A DNA stretch of 64,000 nt from Methylomonas aurea (lineage in GTDB: Bacteria; Pseudomonadota; Gammaproteobacteria; Methylococcales; Methylomonadaceae). Position numbers and translations under genes: made by a program. Shown here piece after piece: positions 51,277 through 59,503 of this stretch; position 1 is the first letter of the stretch, and each line of letters opens with the position of its first letter. The stretch spans positions 1 through 64,000 of the forward strand of contig NZ_JANIBM010000007.1 in NCBI RefSeq assembly GCF_024505045.1. The letters run 5' to 3'. Below the pieces are notes generated by a model that saw only the letters and a list, made by a program, of their open reading frames with translations, had not been told where the DNA came from and made no database searches.

Positions 51277-52221
51277 TTATTCGTTTTCCCGTAACGCCTG
51301 CCGCTTGACCTGCTCGAACATGAAATCCAGTGCCTTATGGTCGGTGAATTTTTGCAGGATTTGTTGGCGGAACTCCTGCTCGCTCATTTTTTCCTTGGCG
51401 CAGACGAAGGCCCAGGGCAGGACGATGGCGTCTTTGACCAGGTCGGCGACGTCGAACACCAGCGCGCCGCGCCGGGTTTTGCCGTGCATCACCGCGAAGC
51501 CGTGCGGGATGCCCAGTACCCACAATGTCGAGGCCGCCAAACCGTAGGCCAGGTAGTTGCCGTGGTTTAAAAAGCCGTTGGCCAGGTCGCTGGCGTCGTG
51601 GTCACGGCTGAAGTCGTTGTGTTGAGTAGCCTTGGCGGCATAGCGGTAGAGTTGTTTGGTCAACAGGGCTTCGCGTTGCAACAGGTCTCCGGTTTTGCCG
51701 GCTTGCTCGATTTGCGTGGCGTAACCGTCCAGCGCGGCGACTATGGCGCTATCGTCGGCGAAGATGTTTTCGGCTTGCAGGTCGCGGTCCTTGCTCCAGA
51801 CCTTGCGGATATAGTCGATGCGAGCTTGCTGAAAGGTTTTGGCGACCGCCAAGCGTTGCGCGTCGTCGAACCAGAATTGCAGCCAGCCCTGCACGTATTC
51901 GGTGGGGCGGTATTCGCTTTGCGGCGTCAACCATTCGATTTCGCAGCCGCTAAACAAGGGCGTGCCTCCGCCGCCGCAAAAGCCGACCAACACGCCGGCG
52001 CTGGCCAACATGCGCATCGCCGCTTGGGTGATCGAGGTGCCGGTGCCGAGCAGGATCACGGTGGTATTGGCGATCGGGATGTTCCAATACAGGTTCTCGT
52101 CTTTGGCCTCGGTCAGGTATAACACGCGGCCGTCTTTCTGCATCACCCGGCATTTTTCCAGATAGTAGATGTTGGCGCGTTTGGAGTGGAGGATGGCTTT
52201 CAGGTCGGTGAGTTGTTCCAT
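51277..52221 (-). CDS. cas1: CRISPR-associated integrase Cas1 (type I-F)
   Basis: A 314-residue Cas1f. It opens LKAILHSKRANIYYLEKCRVMQKDGRVLYL and contains TTVILLGTGTSITQAAMRMLASAGVLVGFCGGGGTPLF. The catalytic region has NGFLNHGNYLAYGLAASTLWVLGIPHGFAVMHGKTRRGALVFDVADLVKDAI, which includes the metal-binding His and Asp of the Cas1 active site. It is the first gene of the cas operon, 112 bp upstream of cas2-3 by the chosen start. With the Cas2 domain of Cas2-3 it inserts new spacers at the leader end. Confidence 0.95.
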   Translation of the reverse strand: MEQLTDLKAILHSKRANIYYLEKCRVMQKDGRVLYLTEAKDENLYWNIPIANTTVILLGTGTSITQAAMRMLASAGVLVGFCGGGGTPLFSGCEIEWLTPQSEYRPTEYVQGWLQFWFDDAQRLAVAKTFQQARIDYIRKVWSKDRDLQAENIFADDSAIVAALDGYATQIEQAGKTGDLLQREALLTKQLYRYAAKATQHNDFSRDHDASDLANGFLNHGNYLAYGLAASTLWVLGIPHGFAVMHGKTRRGALVFDVADLVKDAIVLPWAFVCAKEKMSEQEFRQQILQKFTDHKALDFMFEQVKRQALRENE

Positions 52222-52352
52222 GCCGTGTTTATCCTTTTGCGGGAGCCCGGATTATTGCTGACCCTTTCCGTTAGCGTCAATCCGCGCTAAATCCGAACCG
52301 AGCCGGTAATATTTGGCTAGACTATCGCCAAACCAATCAGAACGGCGCGCGC

Positions 52353-54134
52353 ATGCGGGAAGAAAGCAAAACCGAAGACAGAAAACTGGACATTCAACAA
52401 GTCATCAAGTGGTTGCAGGAGGACAGGATTCTGTCGGCGCAGGATTTGCAGAAATGCCGGCAATACGCGGCGGCCAAGATCAATCTGCACAAGCATCCGC
52501 TCAAGGTGTTGGCCGAGTGCGAATTGTCCGACCAAACCCAGCTCGGCAAGGCGCTGTCGCAGGAGGACTTGACCCAGTGGCTGGCGAAGAAGCTGGCCCT
52601 GCCCTACTACTATTTCGATCCGTTGAAAATCGACGTACCGACCGTGACGGCCTTGTTCAGCAAGGCCTACGCCGGCAATTACAACATCCTGCCGATCAAG
52701 ATCAGCGATGACGAAATCGTGGTCGCCACCGCCGAGCCCTTCGTCCGGGCCTGGCAGAACGATCTGGCGAAAATGCACCACGGCAAGATTCGTTGCGTAT
52801 TCTCCAATCCCGACGAAATCAAACGCTACCTGGACGAGTTTTATAACTTTTCCAAATCGCTGAAAGGCGCGCAAAGCCATAACGACGGCCGCGCCGCCGA
52901 GGGCCAGAATTTCGAGCAACTGGTCGAGCTGAGCAAGATCGCCGATCTGGACGCCAACAACCAGCACGTGGTCAACCTGGTGAACTGGCTGCTGCAATAC
53001 GCTTTCGACCAGCGCGCCAGCGACATCCACATCGAGCCGCGCCGCCTGCAGGGCAACGTCCGGTTTCGGATCGACGGCATCCTGCACAACGTCTACCAGT
53101 TGCCGATGCCGATCATGAACGCGGTATTGAGCCGGCTGAAGATTCTGGGGCGGATGAACATCGCCGAAAAGCGGCTGCCGCAGGACGGCCGGATCAAAAC
53201 CCAGAACAGCAACGGCAAGGAAATCGAGCTGCGCTTATCGACGATGCCGACCGCGTTCGGTGAGAAGCTGGTGATGCGGATTTTCGATCCGGAAGTGTTG
53301 CTGCGCGATTACGAACAACTCGGTTTCACTAAGCAGGAACTGACGCTGTGGAACCGGCTGGTCGGCCACACCCACGGCATTATTCTGGTCACCGGTCCGA
53401 CCGGTTCCGGCAAGACCACGACGTTGTATTCGACCTTGAAGCGGCTGGCGACGCCGGAAATCAATTTATGCACGGTGGAAGACCCGATCGAGCAAATCGA
53501 ACCGGCTTTCAATCAGATGCAGGTGCAGGCCAATATCGGGCTGGATTTCGCCAGCGGCATCCGCACCTTGCTGCGGCAGGACCCGGACATCATCATGGTC
53601 GGCGAGATTCGCGATCTGGAAACCGCGGAAATGGCGGTCCAGGCCTCGCTGACCGGGCATTTGGTCATTTCGACGCTACACACCAACAACGCGCCGGCCG
53701 CCGTAACCCGTTTACTGGATATCGGCGTGCCGGGCTACCTGATCCAGCAGACCGTGCTCGGCATCATGGCCCAGCGTCTGATCCGGGTGCTGTGCAAGCA
53801 CTGCAAAACCGCGGTACCGACCGACGAAAACCAATGGCGGGCGCTGGTGGCGCCGTTCAAGGTGGCGCCGCCCAGGCAGTTGTTCAAAGCCGTCGGCTGT
53901 AAGGAATGCCGCAATACCGGTTTTGCCGGCCGGGTCGGGATTTACGAGATTTTCGAGAACAGCCCGGCGCTGGAAAAGCTGATCGTGGAAGGCTGCGACA
54001 CCGCGCTGCTGCAAAAGCAGGCGATCAAGGAAGGCATGCGGCCATTGCGGCTCAGCGGCGCCGAAAAAGTCGCGGCCGGCATCACCACCATCGACGAGAT
54101 ACTGCGGGTCGCGCCGGAACGGATCGAGTTCTAG
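52353..54134 (+). CDS. GspE/PilB-family secretion or pilus ATPase
   Basis: 593 residues. The N-terminal T2SSE_N/MshEN-like domain (~10-160) has LAKKLALPYYYFDPLKID and ATAEPF. The core has ASDIHIEPRRLQGNVRFRIDG, Walker A GPTGSGKTTTLYS (~350), the Asp box EDPIEQ, Walker B DIIMVGEIRDLETAEMA, STLHTNNAPAAVTRLLDIG and the zinc-binding pair CKHCKT ... CKECRNTG. It powers assembly of type II secretion pseudopili, type IV pili or MSHA-type pili. No other secretion gene is adjacent, so its machine cannot be named. It is divergent from cas1. Confidence 0.9.
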   Translation: MREESKTEDRKLDIQQVIKWLQEDRILSAQDLQKCRQYAAAKINLHKHPLKVLAECELSDQTQLGKALSQEDLTQWLAKKLALPYYYFDPLKIDVPTVTALFSKAYAGNYNILPIKISDDEIVVATAEPFVRAWQNDLAKMHHGKIRCVFSNPDEIKRYLDEFYNFSKSLKGAQSHNDGRAAEGQNFEQLVELSKIADLDANNQHVVNLVNWLLQYAFDQRASDIHIEPRRLQGNVRFRIDGILHNVYQLPMPIMNAVLSRLKILGRMNIAEKRLPQDGRIKTQNSNGKEIELRLSTMPTAFGEKLVMRIFDPEVLLRDYEQLGFTKQELTLWNRLVGHTHGIILVTGPTGSGKTTTLYSTLKRLATPEINLCTVEDPIEQIEPAFNQMQVQANIGLDFASGIRTLLRQDPDIIMVGEIRDLETAEMAVQASLTGHLVISTLHTNNAPAAVTRLLDIGVPGYLIQQTVLGIMAQRLIRVLCKHCKTAVPTDENQWRALVAPFKVAPPRQLFKAVGCKECRNTGFAGRVGIYEIFENSPALEKLIVEGCDTALLQKQAIKEGMRPLRLSGAEKVAAGITTIDEILRVAPERIEF

Positions 54135-54438
54135 CCGGGCCGGCCCTTAGTTGTTTGAACCTAGAAAAAGCAGTTGAACCGAAAAAAAATCCCGTTCGTC
54201 CTGAGCTTGTCGAAGGATGGGCGGGATTTTTGATTCACCCGATGGGCGATTGTGTTGTGAGCCAGTCATGCTTCGACCTTGCTCAGCATTTATGCCCTAG
54301 AGGGTACGAACGGCCCACAACACACATCAACTGCTCTTTCTAGGTTGAACCGTTCGTACCCTCTGGGGCATAAAGGCGAACGGATATTAAAACTTCACCA
54401 GACCGGATCGATAGCACGGCACGCCCGGCCCGACGCCG
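54135..54438. other. Intergenic region filled mostly by a repeat
   Basis: The convergent space between the ATPase gene and the small membrane protein gene is occupied almost entirely by MITE-like copy C and its flanking inverted repeat. Confidence 0.6.
54158..54346 (-). repeat. MITE-like element, family 1, copy C (best preserved ends)
   Basis: The terminal inverted repeats AACCTAGAAAAAGCAGTTGA (54158-54177) and TCAACTGCTCTTTCTAGGTT (54327-54346) differ at one position. The interior matches copy A (32948-33124) in the opposite orientation: AAATCCCGTTCGTCCTGAGC, TTGTCGAAGGATGGGCGGGA and CGAACGGCCCACAACACAC. A further inverted pair (54288-54313 with 54350-54374) surrounds the right end. No ORF. 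Confidence 0.8.
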
Positions 54439-54864
54439 TCACATTGCCAAAAAGGTACTCAGGTAGACCGCGCCCAACAGCGTGGACAATAAGCCGAGCT
54501 TGTTCTGCAAGGTCAGCGATTGCCAATACAACTCGCATTCGGTTTTCCGCCGCACCCAGGCGTTCATGACTGCCTGCTGCAGCCGGCGCCGTATCCGCGG
54601 CAAGGCTTTCCACAGCGCGTAAAGCGCCGCACTGCCCAGCGCCAACAAGATATAAAAAGTCACGATCTGGCTGCCGTGGCGCGTAGTGTGAAAGGTATGC
54701 TCCACGGCGTGTTCGATGCCGAGTTCGAACCATTCGAATGCCAGATGCAGCATTTCGAATAGGAAATGGCCGACACTGAAAACCAGGTCTAACGTTACGT
54801 CGTACATTGCCACGCCGGCTCCGACGCCGGCCACGGCGATTAAATCCAGATGTTGTCTAATCAT
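54439..54864 (-). CDS. Small integral membrane protein, unknown
   Basis: A 141-residue protein with hydrophobic stretches at ~8-25, ~65-85 and ~122-138. A His/Glu/Phe-rich middle (FEMLHLAFEWFELGIEHAVEHTFHTTRHGSQ) might bind metal or heme. I do not recognise the family. It is in the same direction as the DUF457-like and creD genes but 254 bp away from the former. Confidence 0.6.
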   Translation of the reverse strand: MIRQHLDLIAVAGVGAGVAMYDVTLDLVFSVGHFLFEMLHLAFEWFELGIEHAVEHTFHTTRHGSQIVTFYILLALGSAALYALWKALPRIRRRLQQAVMNAWVRRKTECELYWQSLTLQNKLGLLSTLLGAVYLSTFLAM

Positions 54865-55118
54865 GCCCGTACCTCTTCAACCAACGAAATCGCATCGTTT
54901 CAAGCACCGGCCGCTCCGAGAGCGACGGCCGCAGATTGCTCGGCCGTGATGGCGTGCGTAAAGCCCGCCATCAGCGGAAAATCCGCCGGCATTCCCTTGG
55001 GGGGTGAAGTGTCTCGACGGATTCGGCATGATTGTAGTTAAATATCGATTCGATACCAAATGATTTTTTGCATCGCCTCCGTTTCGCGGAGCGAGCCGGC
55101 TGCCTGCATGCCCTCGCT

Positions 55119-55625
55119 TTACTTTTTCAGCAGCGCACACCGCCGCTGCCGGATCAGCAATGCCGTTGCTACGATCGCGATTTCCAATGCAAACGCGCGG
55201 TGAAATAGAAAGTTCAACCACCACGGTTGGTAGACTCGCTCCACGATAGTCAACGAAAACGGCTGCAACACAAACGGCGCCAGCCAGTAAATATTGCTGG
55301 CGACATAATCCAGCAGCATGTGCAGGAAGCCGTTGCCGGCAAATACCAAAGCCAGCATCGGCAGGCGCCGGTCCGCGCTGCGCCGGTAGTAAACCGCGGC
55401 CGCCGCCACCAGCAACAGCCAGGTCAGCGGAAAATGGCTGAAATAACTGTGGTGCGGGTGCATGCCGCCGTCCACCAGATAAAAGTAAATCATGTCGAAA
55501 TCCGGCGCCACCGCACCCAACATACCGCAACGCAGATAGGTTTTACATTCCACTTGCAGCCTGGCGGTCATTGGATAAGTCAATACCGAGACGATATAGC
55601 CGGCCGGTAAATGGGCGATCAGCAT
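55119..55625 (-). CDS. Membrane-bound metal-dependent hydrolase-like protein (DUF457/YbcI family)
   Basis: 168 residues from ATG 55625, overlapping the creD stop by 3-7 bp, so translationally coupled. It has four or more hydrophobic helices plus AHLPAGYIVS at the N-terminus, GAVAPDFDMIYFYL, HHSYFSHFPLTWLL and GNGFLHMLLDYVASNIYWLAPF. The H...DFD...HHxxxxH...H...D arrangement is typical of the DUF457/YbcI/YdjM inner-membrane hydrolase family. The activity is unknown. Co-transcription with creD suggests an envelope-related role. Confidence 0.8.
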   Translation of the reverse strand: MLIAHLPAGYIVSVLTYPMTARLQVECKTYLRCGMLGAVAPDFDMIYFYLVDGGMHPHHSYFSHFPLTWLLLVAAAAVYYRRSADRRLPMLALVFAGNGFLHMLLDYVASNIYWLAPFVLQPFSLTIVERVYQPWWLNFLFHRAFALEIAIVATALLIRQRRCALLKK

Positions 55626-56998
55626 GATTCCCTCCCACTGGCGGCGGCCGCGGCGGTGCCGGTGTCGGCCAACGCGTACCAATCCAGCTTGCGCGTCGCC
55701 AGCATCGCGATGCTCAACACCGCAAACAACAGCAACGAACCCAGCATCAACGCGTTATCTTCCGATTCCAGCAAGCCGTACAGGCTGGCGAACAAGGCCG
55801 CCAACAACACGCCGGCCGCGGTGCCGCGAGCCGCGCTGAGCAACACCGCGCTCAGATAGACCGCAATCAGCAGCACGCAAGCTCCGCTCGCCAGGCAATA
55901 CGCCGCAGCGAACGGCAAATGCTCCGACAGGCTGAGCAACAACAAAAAGAACATCGCCAACGCCAAACCGACCAAGGCGTATTGGGCCGGATGGATCGCC
56001 AGTTTTTTCAGGAGTTCGAACAGAAAAATCGCAGCGAAGGTCAGGCAGACGAACAAGAAGCCGTACTTGGCGGCGCGATCGGACAAGGAATAGACGTTGA
56101 TCGGTTCGATCAGGCGCACGCCGAAACTGTCGTAGCTGGCGATATGGCGCACCCCGCTCAGATTGCGGCCGACATTCGAAGCCAAGGCATCCACGCTCCA
56201 GGCCGCGCGAAAACCGTCGGTACCGGTCTGCTGGCTGCTCGGGTCAGGCAAAAACCGGCCGAAAAAGCTCGGGTGCTGCCAGGCTGAGGCCAGCTCGACT
56301 TGGGTATGCTTGCCGGCCGGGACGAATTCCAGCGCTTCGATGCCGCGCAGCTTCAAATCGAAGCCGAACGGAATCGAGATCGGACCGAATTCGACCGGCA
56401 TCGGCTCCAGATTGGCGTGCATGCCGCTGGCATCCTCCAGCGGCAAATTCGAACCTTGTTCGAAGGCATAGGTTTTGCCGGCCCATGCCACGCCCGGCGC
56501 CGCCAACACGCCGCGCATATCCGACAAGGCAATGCCGATATAAGGCGTGCCGAATTGGATGCGGCCGCCGTGCAACGACGGCGGATTGCCGTAGCCGCCG
56601 GGCAGTTTGATCTCGCCTTTGCCGGACAGATTCACCACGTAAGAACGGACCTCGAACAGGCCGCGGCGTTTGGTCTCGGTTGCCAGCTCGCCGGTCAGGC
56701 GCAATTGCTCGGGTAAAAAGTGTAAATAGCGCAGCTCGCTGCGTTGCTGCACCTCGCGCACCGCGGTGCGGTCGCGGATGGTTTCGGAGACTTCGCTCCA
56801 AATTTCGTGATAAGGCACCACCAGTACCGGACCGAACAGCTTTTGCGGGCCGGCCGAGCTGGCGGCGATATCGTTTACCGCCTGCAACTGCCGGTTCTCG
56901 CGTTCGTTCGCCAGGTCCTTGACCATGCCGATCGGGATCAATAACAGCAGCGTCAACACCGCCATTGCCGCCGCTTTTTGCCAGAGTTTGTTTCGCAT
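55619..56998 (-). CDS. creD: Inner membrane protein CreD
   Basis: A 459-residue protein with one N-terminal helix, a large periplasmic domain (LFGPVLVVPYHEIWSE; LPEQLRLTGELATETKRRGLFEVRSY; FGFDLKLRGIEALEFVPAGKHTQVEL; SWQHPSFFGRFLPD-like AWQHPSFFGRFLPD) and five or six C-terminal helices (YGFLFVCLTFAAIFLFELL; HPAQYALVGLALAMFFLLLLSLSEH). This is the CreD family, controlled by CreBC and related to envelope integrity and, in Aeromonas and Stenotrophomonas, beta-lactam response. A matching CreB box lies 71-86 bp upstream. creBC are not in the window. Confidence 0.93.
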   Translation of the reverse strand: MRNKLWQKAAAMAVLTLLLLIPIGMVKDLANERENRQLQAVNDIAASSAGPQKLFGPVLVVPYHEIWSEVSETIRDRTAVREVQQRSELRYLHFLPEQLRLTGELATETKRRGLFEVRSYVVNLSGKGEIKLPGGYGNPPSLHGGRIQFGTPYIGIALSDMRGVLAAPGVAWAGKTYAFEQGSNLPLEDASGMHANLEPMPVEFGPISIPFGFDLKLRGIEALEFVPAGKHTQVELASAWQHPSFFGRFLPDPSSQQTGTDGFRAAWSVDALASNVGRNLSGVRHIASYDSFGVRLIEPINVYSLSDRAAKYGFLFVCLTFAAIFLFELLKKLAIHPAQYALVGLALAMFFLLLLSLSEHLPFAAAYCLASGACVLLIAVYLSAVLLSAARGTAAGVLLAALFASLYGLLESEDNALMLGSLLLFAVLSIAMLATRKLDWYALADTGTAAAAASGRESC

Positions 56999-57068
56999 CG
57001 TAGTCCTCCACAGGTTTGAATACGCTGCCTAGCATGCGCCCAAGCCGTGAAACCATGATGTCGGGATC

Positions 57069-57084
57069 GTGAAGCGGAGGTGAA
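57069..57084 (-). promoter_or_regulatory. CreB-binding (cre/blr tag) site upstream of creD
   Basis: On the minus strand TTCAC-CTCCGC-TTCAC fits the CreB/BlrA tag TTCACNNNNNNTTCAC exactly, 71-86 bp upstream of the creD start. A third GTGAA half-site lies at ~57045. Confidence 0.75.
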
Positions 57085-57253
57085 GTTGGCCGGAGTGGGG
57101 AATTCGGCCGGGTAGCATCGTCCCTGGCCGGGCCGGCCGCATCCTTGCCGTCGGCCCGGCATCGGCTTTTGGCTGCGTCCGCTCGATGGCGCAGCCGAAA
57201 GCCGTTCCTTGTTCTTGCTGAGATCGATTGATAGTCCGTGGTAACTCGCACTA

Positions 57254-57375
57254 AGGAATCTCTAACAATTGCGCTTCGACCAACTCAGCGCGAACGGCAG
57301 CCCTTATAAATCAGAGCATTATCCGTTCGTGCTGAGTTGGTCGAAGCACGAACGGATAATTGTTAGAGGTTCCCC
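57254..57375. repeat. MITE/REPIN-like element, family 2, copy E
   Basis: About 120 bp, near-identical to copy D (37758-37877). Left end GGAATCTCTAACAATT; right end AATTGTTAGAGGTTCCC. The stem bases differ from copy D on both arms in a compensating way. Inner core CCGTTCGTGCTGAGTTGGTC. No ORF. Confidence 0.8.
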
Positions 57376-57380
57376 CCAAA

Positions 57381-59501
57381 TCATACCGCCTGCGATACCG
57401 CCTCGCGCCGGCCGCGCTGGGCAAGGGCCTGCAAATCGATCACCCGGTCCACCGAGGCGATGGTTTCCGGGCGGTGGGCGATGATGATGCGGGTCAGCTT
57501 CAATTGCTGAATCGCGCCGTTGACCAGACGCTCCCGCGCCACGTCCAGATGGCTGGTGGCCTCATCCAAAACCAGAATCTTCGGCCGTTTGTACAAGGCC
57601 CGCGCCAACAGTACCCGTTGCTTTTGACCGCCGGACAATACGGTGCCCATGTCGCCGATCAACGTGTTGTAAGCCATCGGCATCGCTACGATGTCCTGGT
57701 GTACCGCCGCCAGTTGGGCGCAGGTTTCGATCCAGGCCTGGTCCGGTTCCGGATCGAAGAAACAGATGTTGTCGGCGATCGAACCGGCAAAGAGTTGATC
57801 TTCCTGCATCACCGCCGCGACCATGTCCCGATATTCGCGATTGTCGATTTGCGGCAAGCGCACGCCGCCGACCAATATTTCGCCGGAGCTCGGCTGCAAC
57901 AGGCCGAGAATCAACTTGGCCAGCGTGGTCTTGCCGTATCCGGACGGACCGACGATGGCCACCGATTCGCCGGCCTGGATGTCCAGACTCAGATTGCTGA
58001 TCACCGCCGGTTCCGACGGCGCATAGCTGAACTCCAGATCGCGGATTTGCAGCGAGGCCGGCAAGTCGCGCTGGCCGCAGCCCAAGCCGGCGCGCTCGGT
58101 GTCGGCCAGGGCGATATCGGCCACCCGCTCGGTATGCAGGCCCAGCATTTTGAATTCGATACTTTTCTCGATGAAGCTGCCGACCCGGTGGGTGAATTGG
58201 TCCTTGAACGACATGAAGGCAAACAGCATCCCCACCGAAAAACCGCCGTCCAGAATGAACAGCGCGCCAAGCCAGACCACGGCGATGTTTTCCAGACCGA
58301 ACAACAGGCTGTTCAGTGCCTTGTAGACGATGCCCAGCTTTTGCACGCGGATGCCGGCGTTGAAGTGGTCCACCATCAGATTCTGGTAACCGACCTTGCG
58401 TTGCGACTCGCGGTTGAACAACTTCACGCTCTGCATGCAGCGCACGGTTTCCAGCAGATTGGTCTGCTGTTTGGCGCCGCGCAGGATTTGTTCCTCGGTC
58501 GCCAGCCGCAACGGCGTGAACAGGCCCAGCCTCAATAGACCGTATAACGCGGCCGCCAGGCAGACGATGGCGGCCAGTTTCCAGCTATAGACCAGCATCA
58601 TCGCCAGCGTGGCCAGCGCCATCGCGCCGTCGACGATGGCTTCCAGGAAACTAGTGGTCAGCGTGCGTTGGATCACGTTCAACGATTCGAACCGGGAGAC
58701 GATGTCGCCGAGATGGCGTTTTTCGAAAAAACTCATCGGCAACTGCAGTAAATGGCCGAACAGATTGCTCAGCAATTGCAGATTGGCCGAGGTGCTCAAG
58801 ACCAGGACCACCCAGGAGCGCAATGCGGTAATTGCGGTCTGGATCAGAAACAGCAACAAAAAGCCCAAGCCCAGTACGGTCAGCAGGTTGTCGTCGCGGG
58901 CCACGACCGCGTTATCGACCACCAATTGCATAAAAAAAGGCGCGACGATGGCAAACACTTCAATGGCCGCAGCCAATAAAACGATTTGCCAGATCGCGCC
59001 GGCGGCCCCATCCAACTGGCCAATCAGGCGGGAGAGCTTGATTTGTTGACGTTCGGTTTTCGGCGTAAAGCTTTGGGTCGGCGCCAGCTCCAAGGCGATA
59101 CCGGTGAAATGTTTGGAGATTTCGCTATACGGCAGATTCAGCACGCCTTTGGCCGGATCGTGTATTGTCGCCACGCCGCGCTTGACCTGGGCCAGCACCA
59201 CGAAGTGGTTGAAATCCCAATGCAGGATCGCCGGCAGGCTCAGCTTGCTCAGCTCCGGCAAATCGACTTTGACCGGGCGCGAGGCCAGATGCAACTGGTC
59301 GGCGATGCGGATCAAATGGTTCAGGGTCGAGCCTTTCAGCGACACCGAAAACTTGCGACGTAAACTGGCGACGTCGAGCCGGTGGCCGTGGTAGGACGCC
59401 ACCATCGCCAGACAGGCAAGCCCGCATTCGGCGGCTTCGGTTTGCAGAATCGACGGCGTTTTCTTGCGGCCGGAAAAATCCAGCATGGCTTGTATGCTCA
59501 T
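57381..59501 (-). CDS. C39 peptidase / ABC exporter for double-glycine peptides (PCAT)
   Basis: A 706-residue protein. The N-terminal C39 cysteine peptidase has Cys26 in QTEAAECGLACLAM, His99 in HWDFNHFVVLAQV and Asp115 in HDPAKG, the full triad. A six-helix ABC transmembrane domain follows (~160-440). The nucleotide-binding domain has GPSGYGKTTLAKLILGLLQ (Walker A with Tyr), VLSGGQKQRVLLARALYKRP (signature) and ILVLDEATSHLD (Walker B), then the switch His in IIIAHRPE. It cuts leaders after GG and pumps the core peptide through the inner membrane. The HlyD-family partner lies 2 bp upstream, and the two GG-leader peptides are in the same operon. Confidence 0.94.
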   Translation of the reverse strand: MSIQAMLDFSGRKKTPSILQTEAAECGLACLAMVASYHGHRLDVASLRRKFSVSLKGSTLNHLIRIADQLHLASRPVKVDLPELSKLSLPAILHWDFNHFVVLAQVKRGVATIHDPAKGVLNLPYSEISKHFTGIALELAPTQSFTPKTERQQIKLSRLIGQLDGAAGAIWQIVLLAAAIEVFAIVAPFFMQLVVDNAVVARDDNLLTVLGLGFLLLFLIQTAITALRSWVVLVLSTSANLQLLSNLFGHLLQLPMSFFEKRHLGDIVSRFESLNVIQRTLTTSFLEAIVDGAMALATLAMMLVYSWKLAAIVCLAAALYGLLRLGLFTPLRLATEEQILRGAKQQTNLLETVRCMQSVKLFNRESQRKVGYQNLMVDHFNAGIRVQKLGIVYKALNSLLFGLENIAVVWLGALFILDGGFSVGMLFAFMSFKDQFTHRVGSFIEKSIEFKMLGLHTERVADIALADTERAGLGCGQRDLPASLQIRDLEFSYAPSEPAVISNLSLDIQAGESVAIVGPSGYGKTTLAKLILGLLQPSSGEILVGGVRLPQIDNREYRDMVAAVMQEDQLFAGSIADNICFFDPEPDQAWIETCAQLAAVHQDIVAMPMAYNTLIGDMGTVLSGGQKQRVLLARALYKRPKILVLDEATSHLDVARERLVNGAIQQLKLTRIIIAHRPETIASVDRVIDLQALAQRGRREAVSQAV

Positions 59502-59503
59502 GG

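Larger units (their letters stand above)
56999..57380. other. Intergenic region with CreB box and MITE-like copy E
   Basis: The region lies between the bacteriocin transporter stop and the creD start, both on the minus strand. It contains the CreB box at 57069-57084 and family-2 repeat copy E at 57254-57375. No gene was seen. Confidence 0.6.

Noticed and set aside
42992-52221. Canonical type I-F1 (Csy1-4) assignment
   Set aside because: No Csy1/Cas8f gene is present. The two middle subunits match Cas7fv and Cas5fv rather than Csy3 and Csy2.
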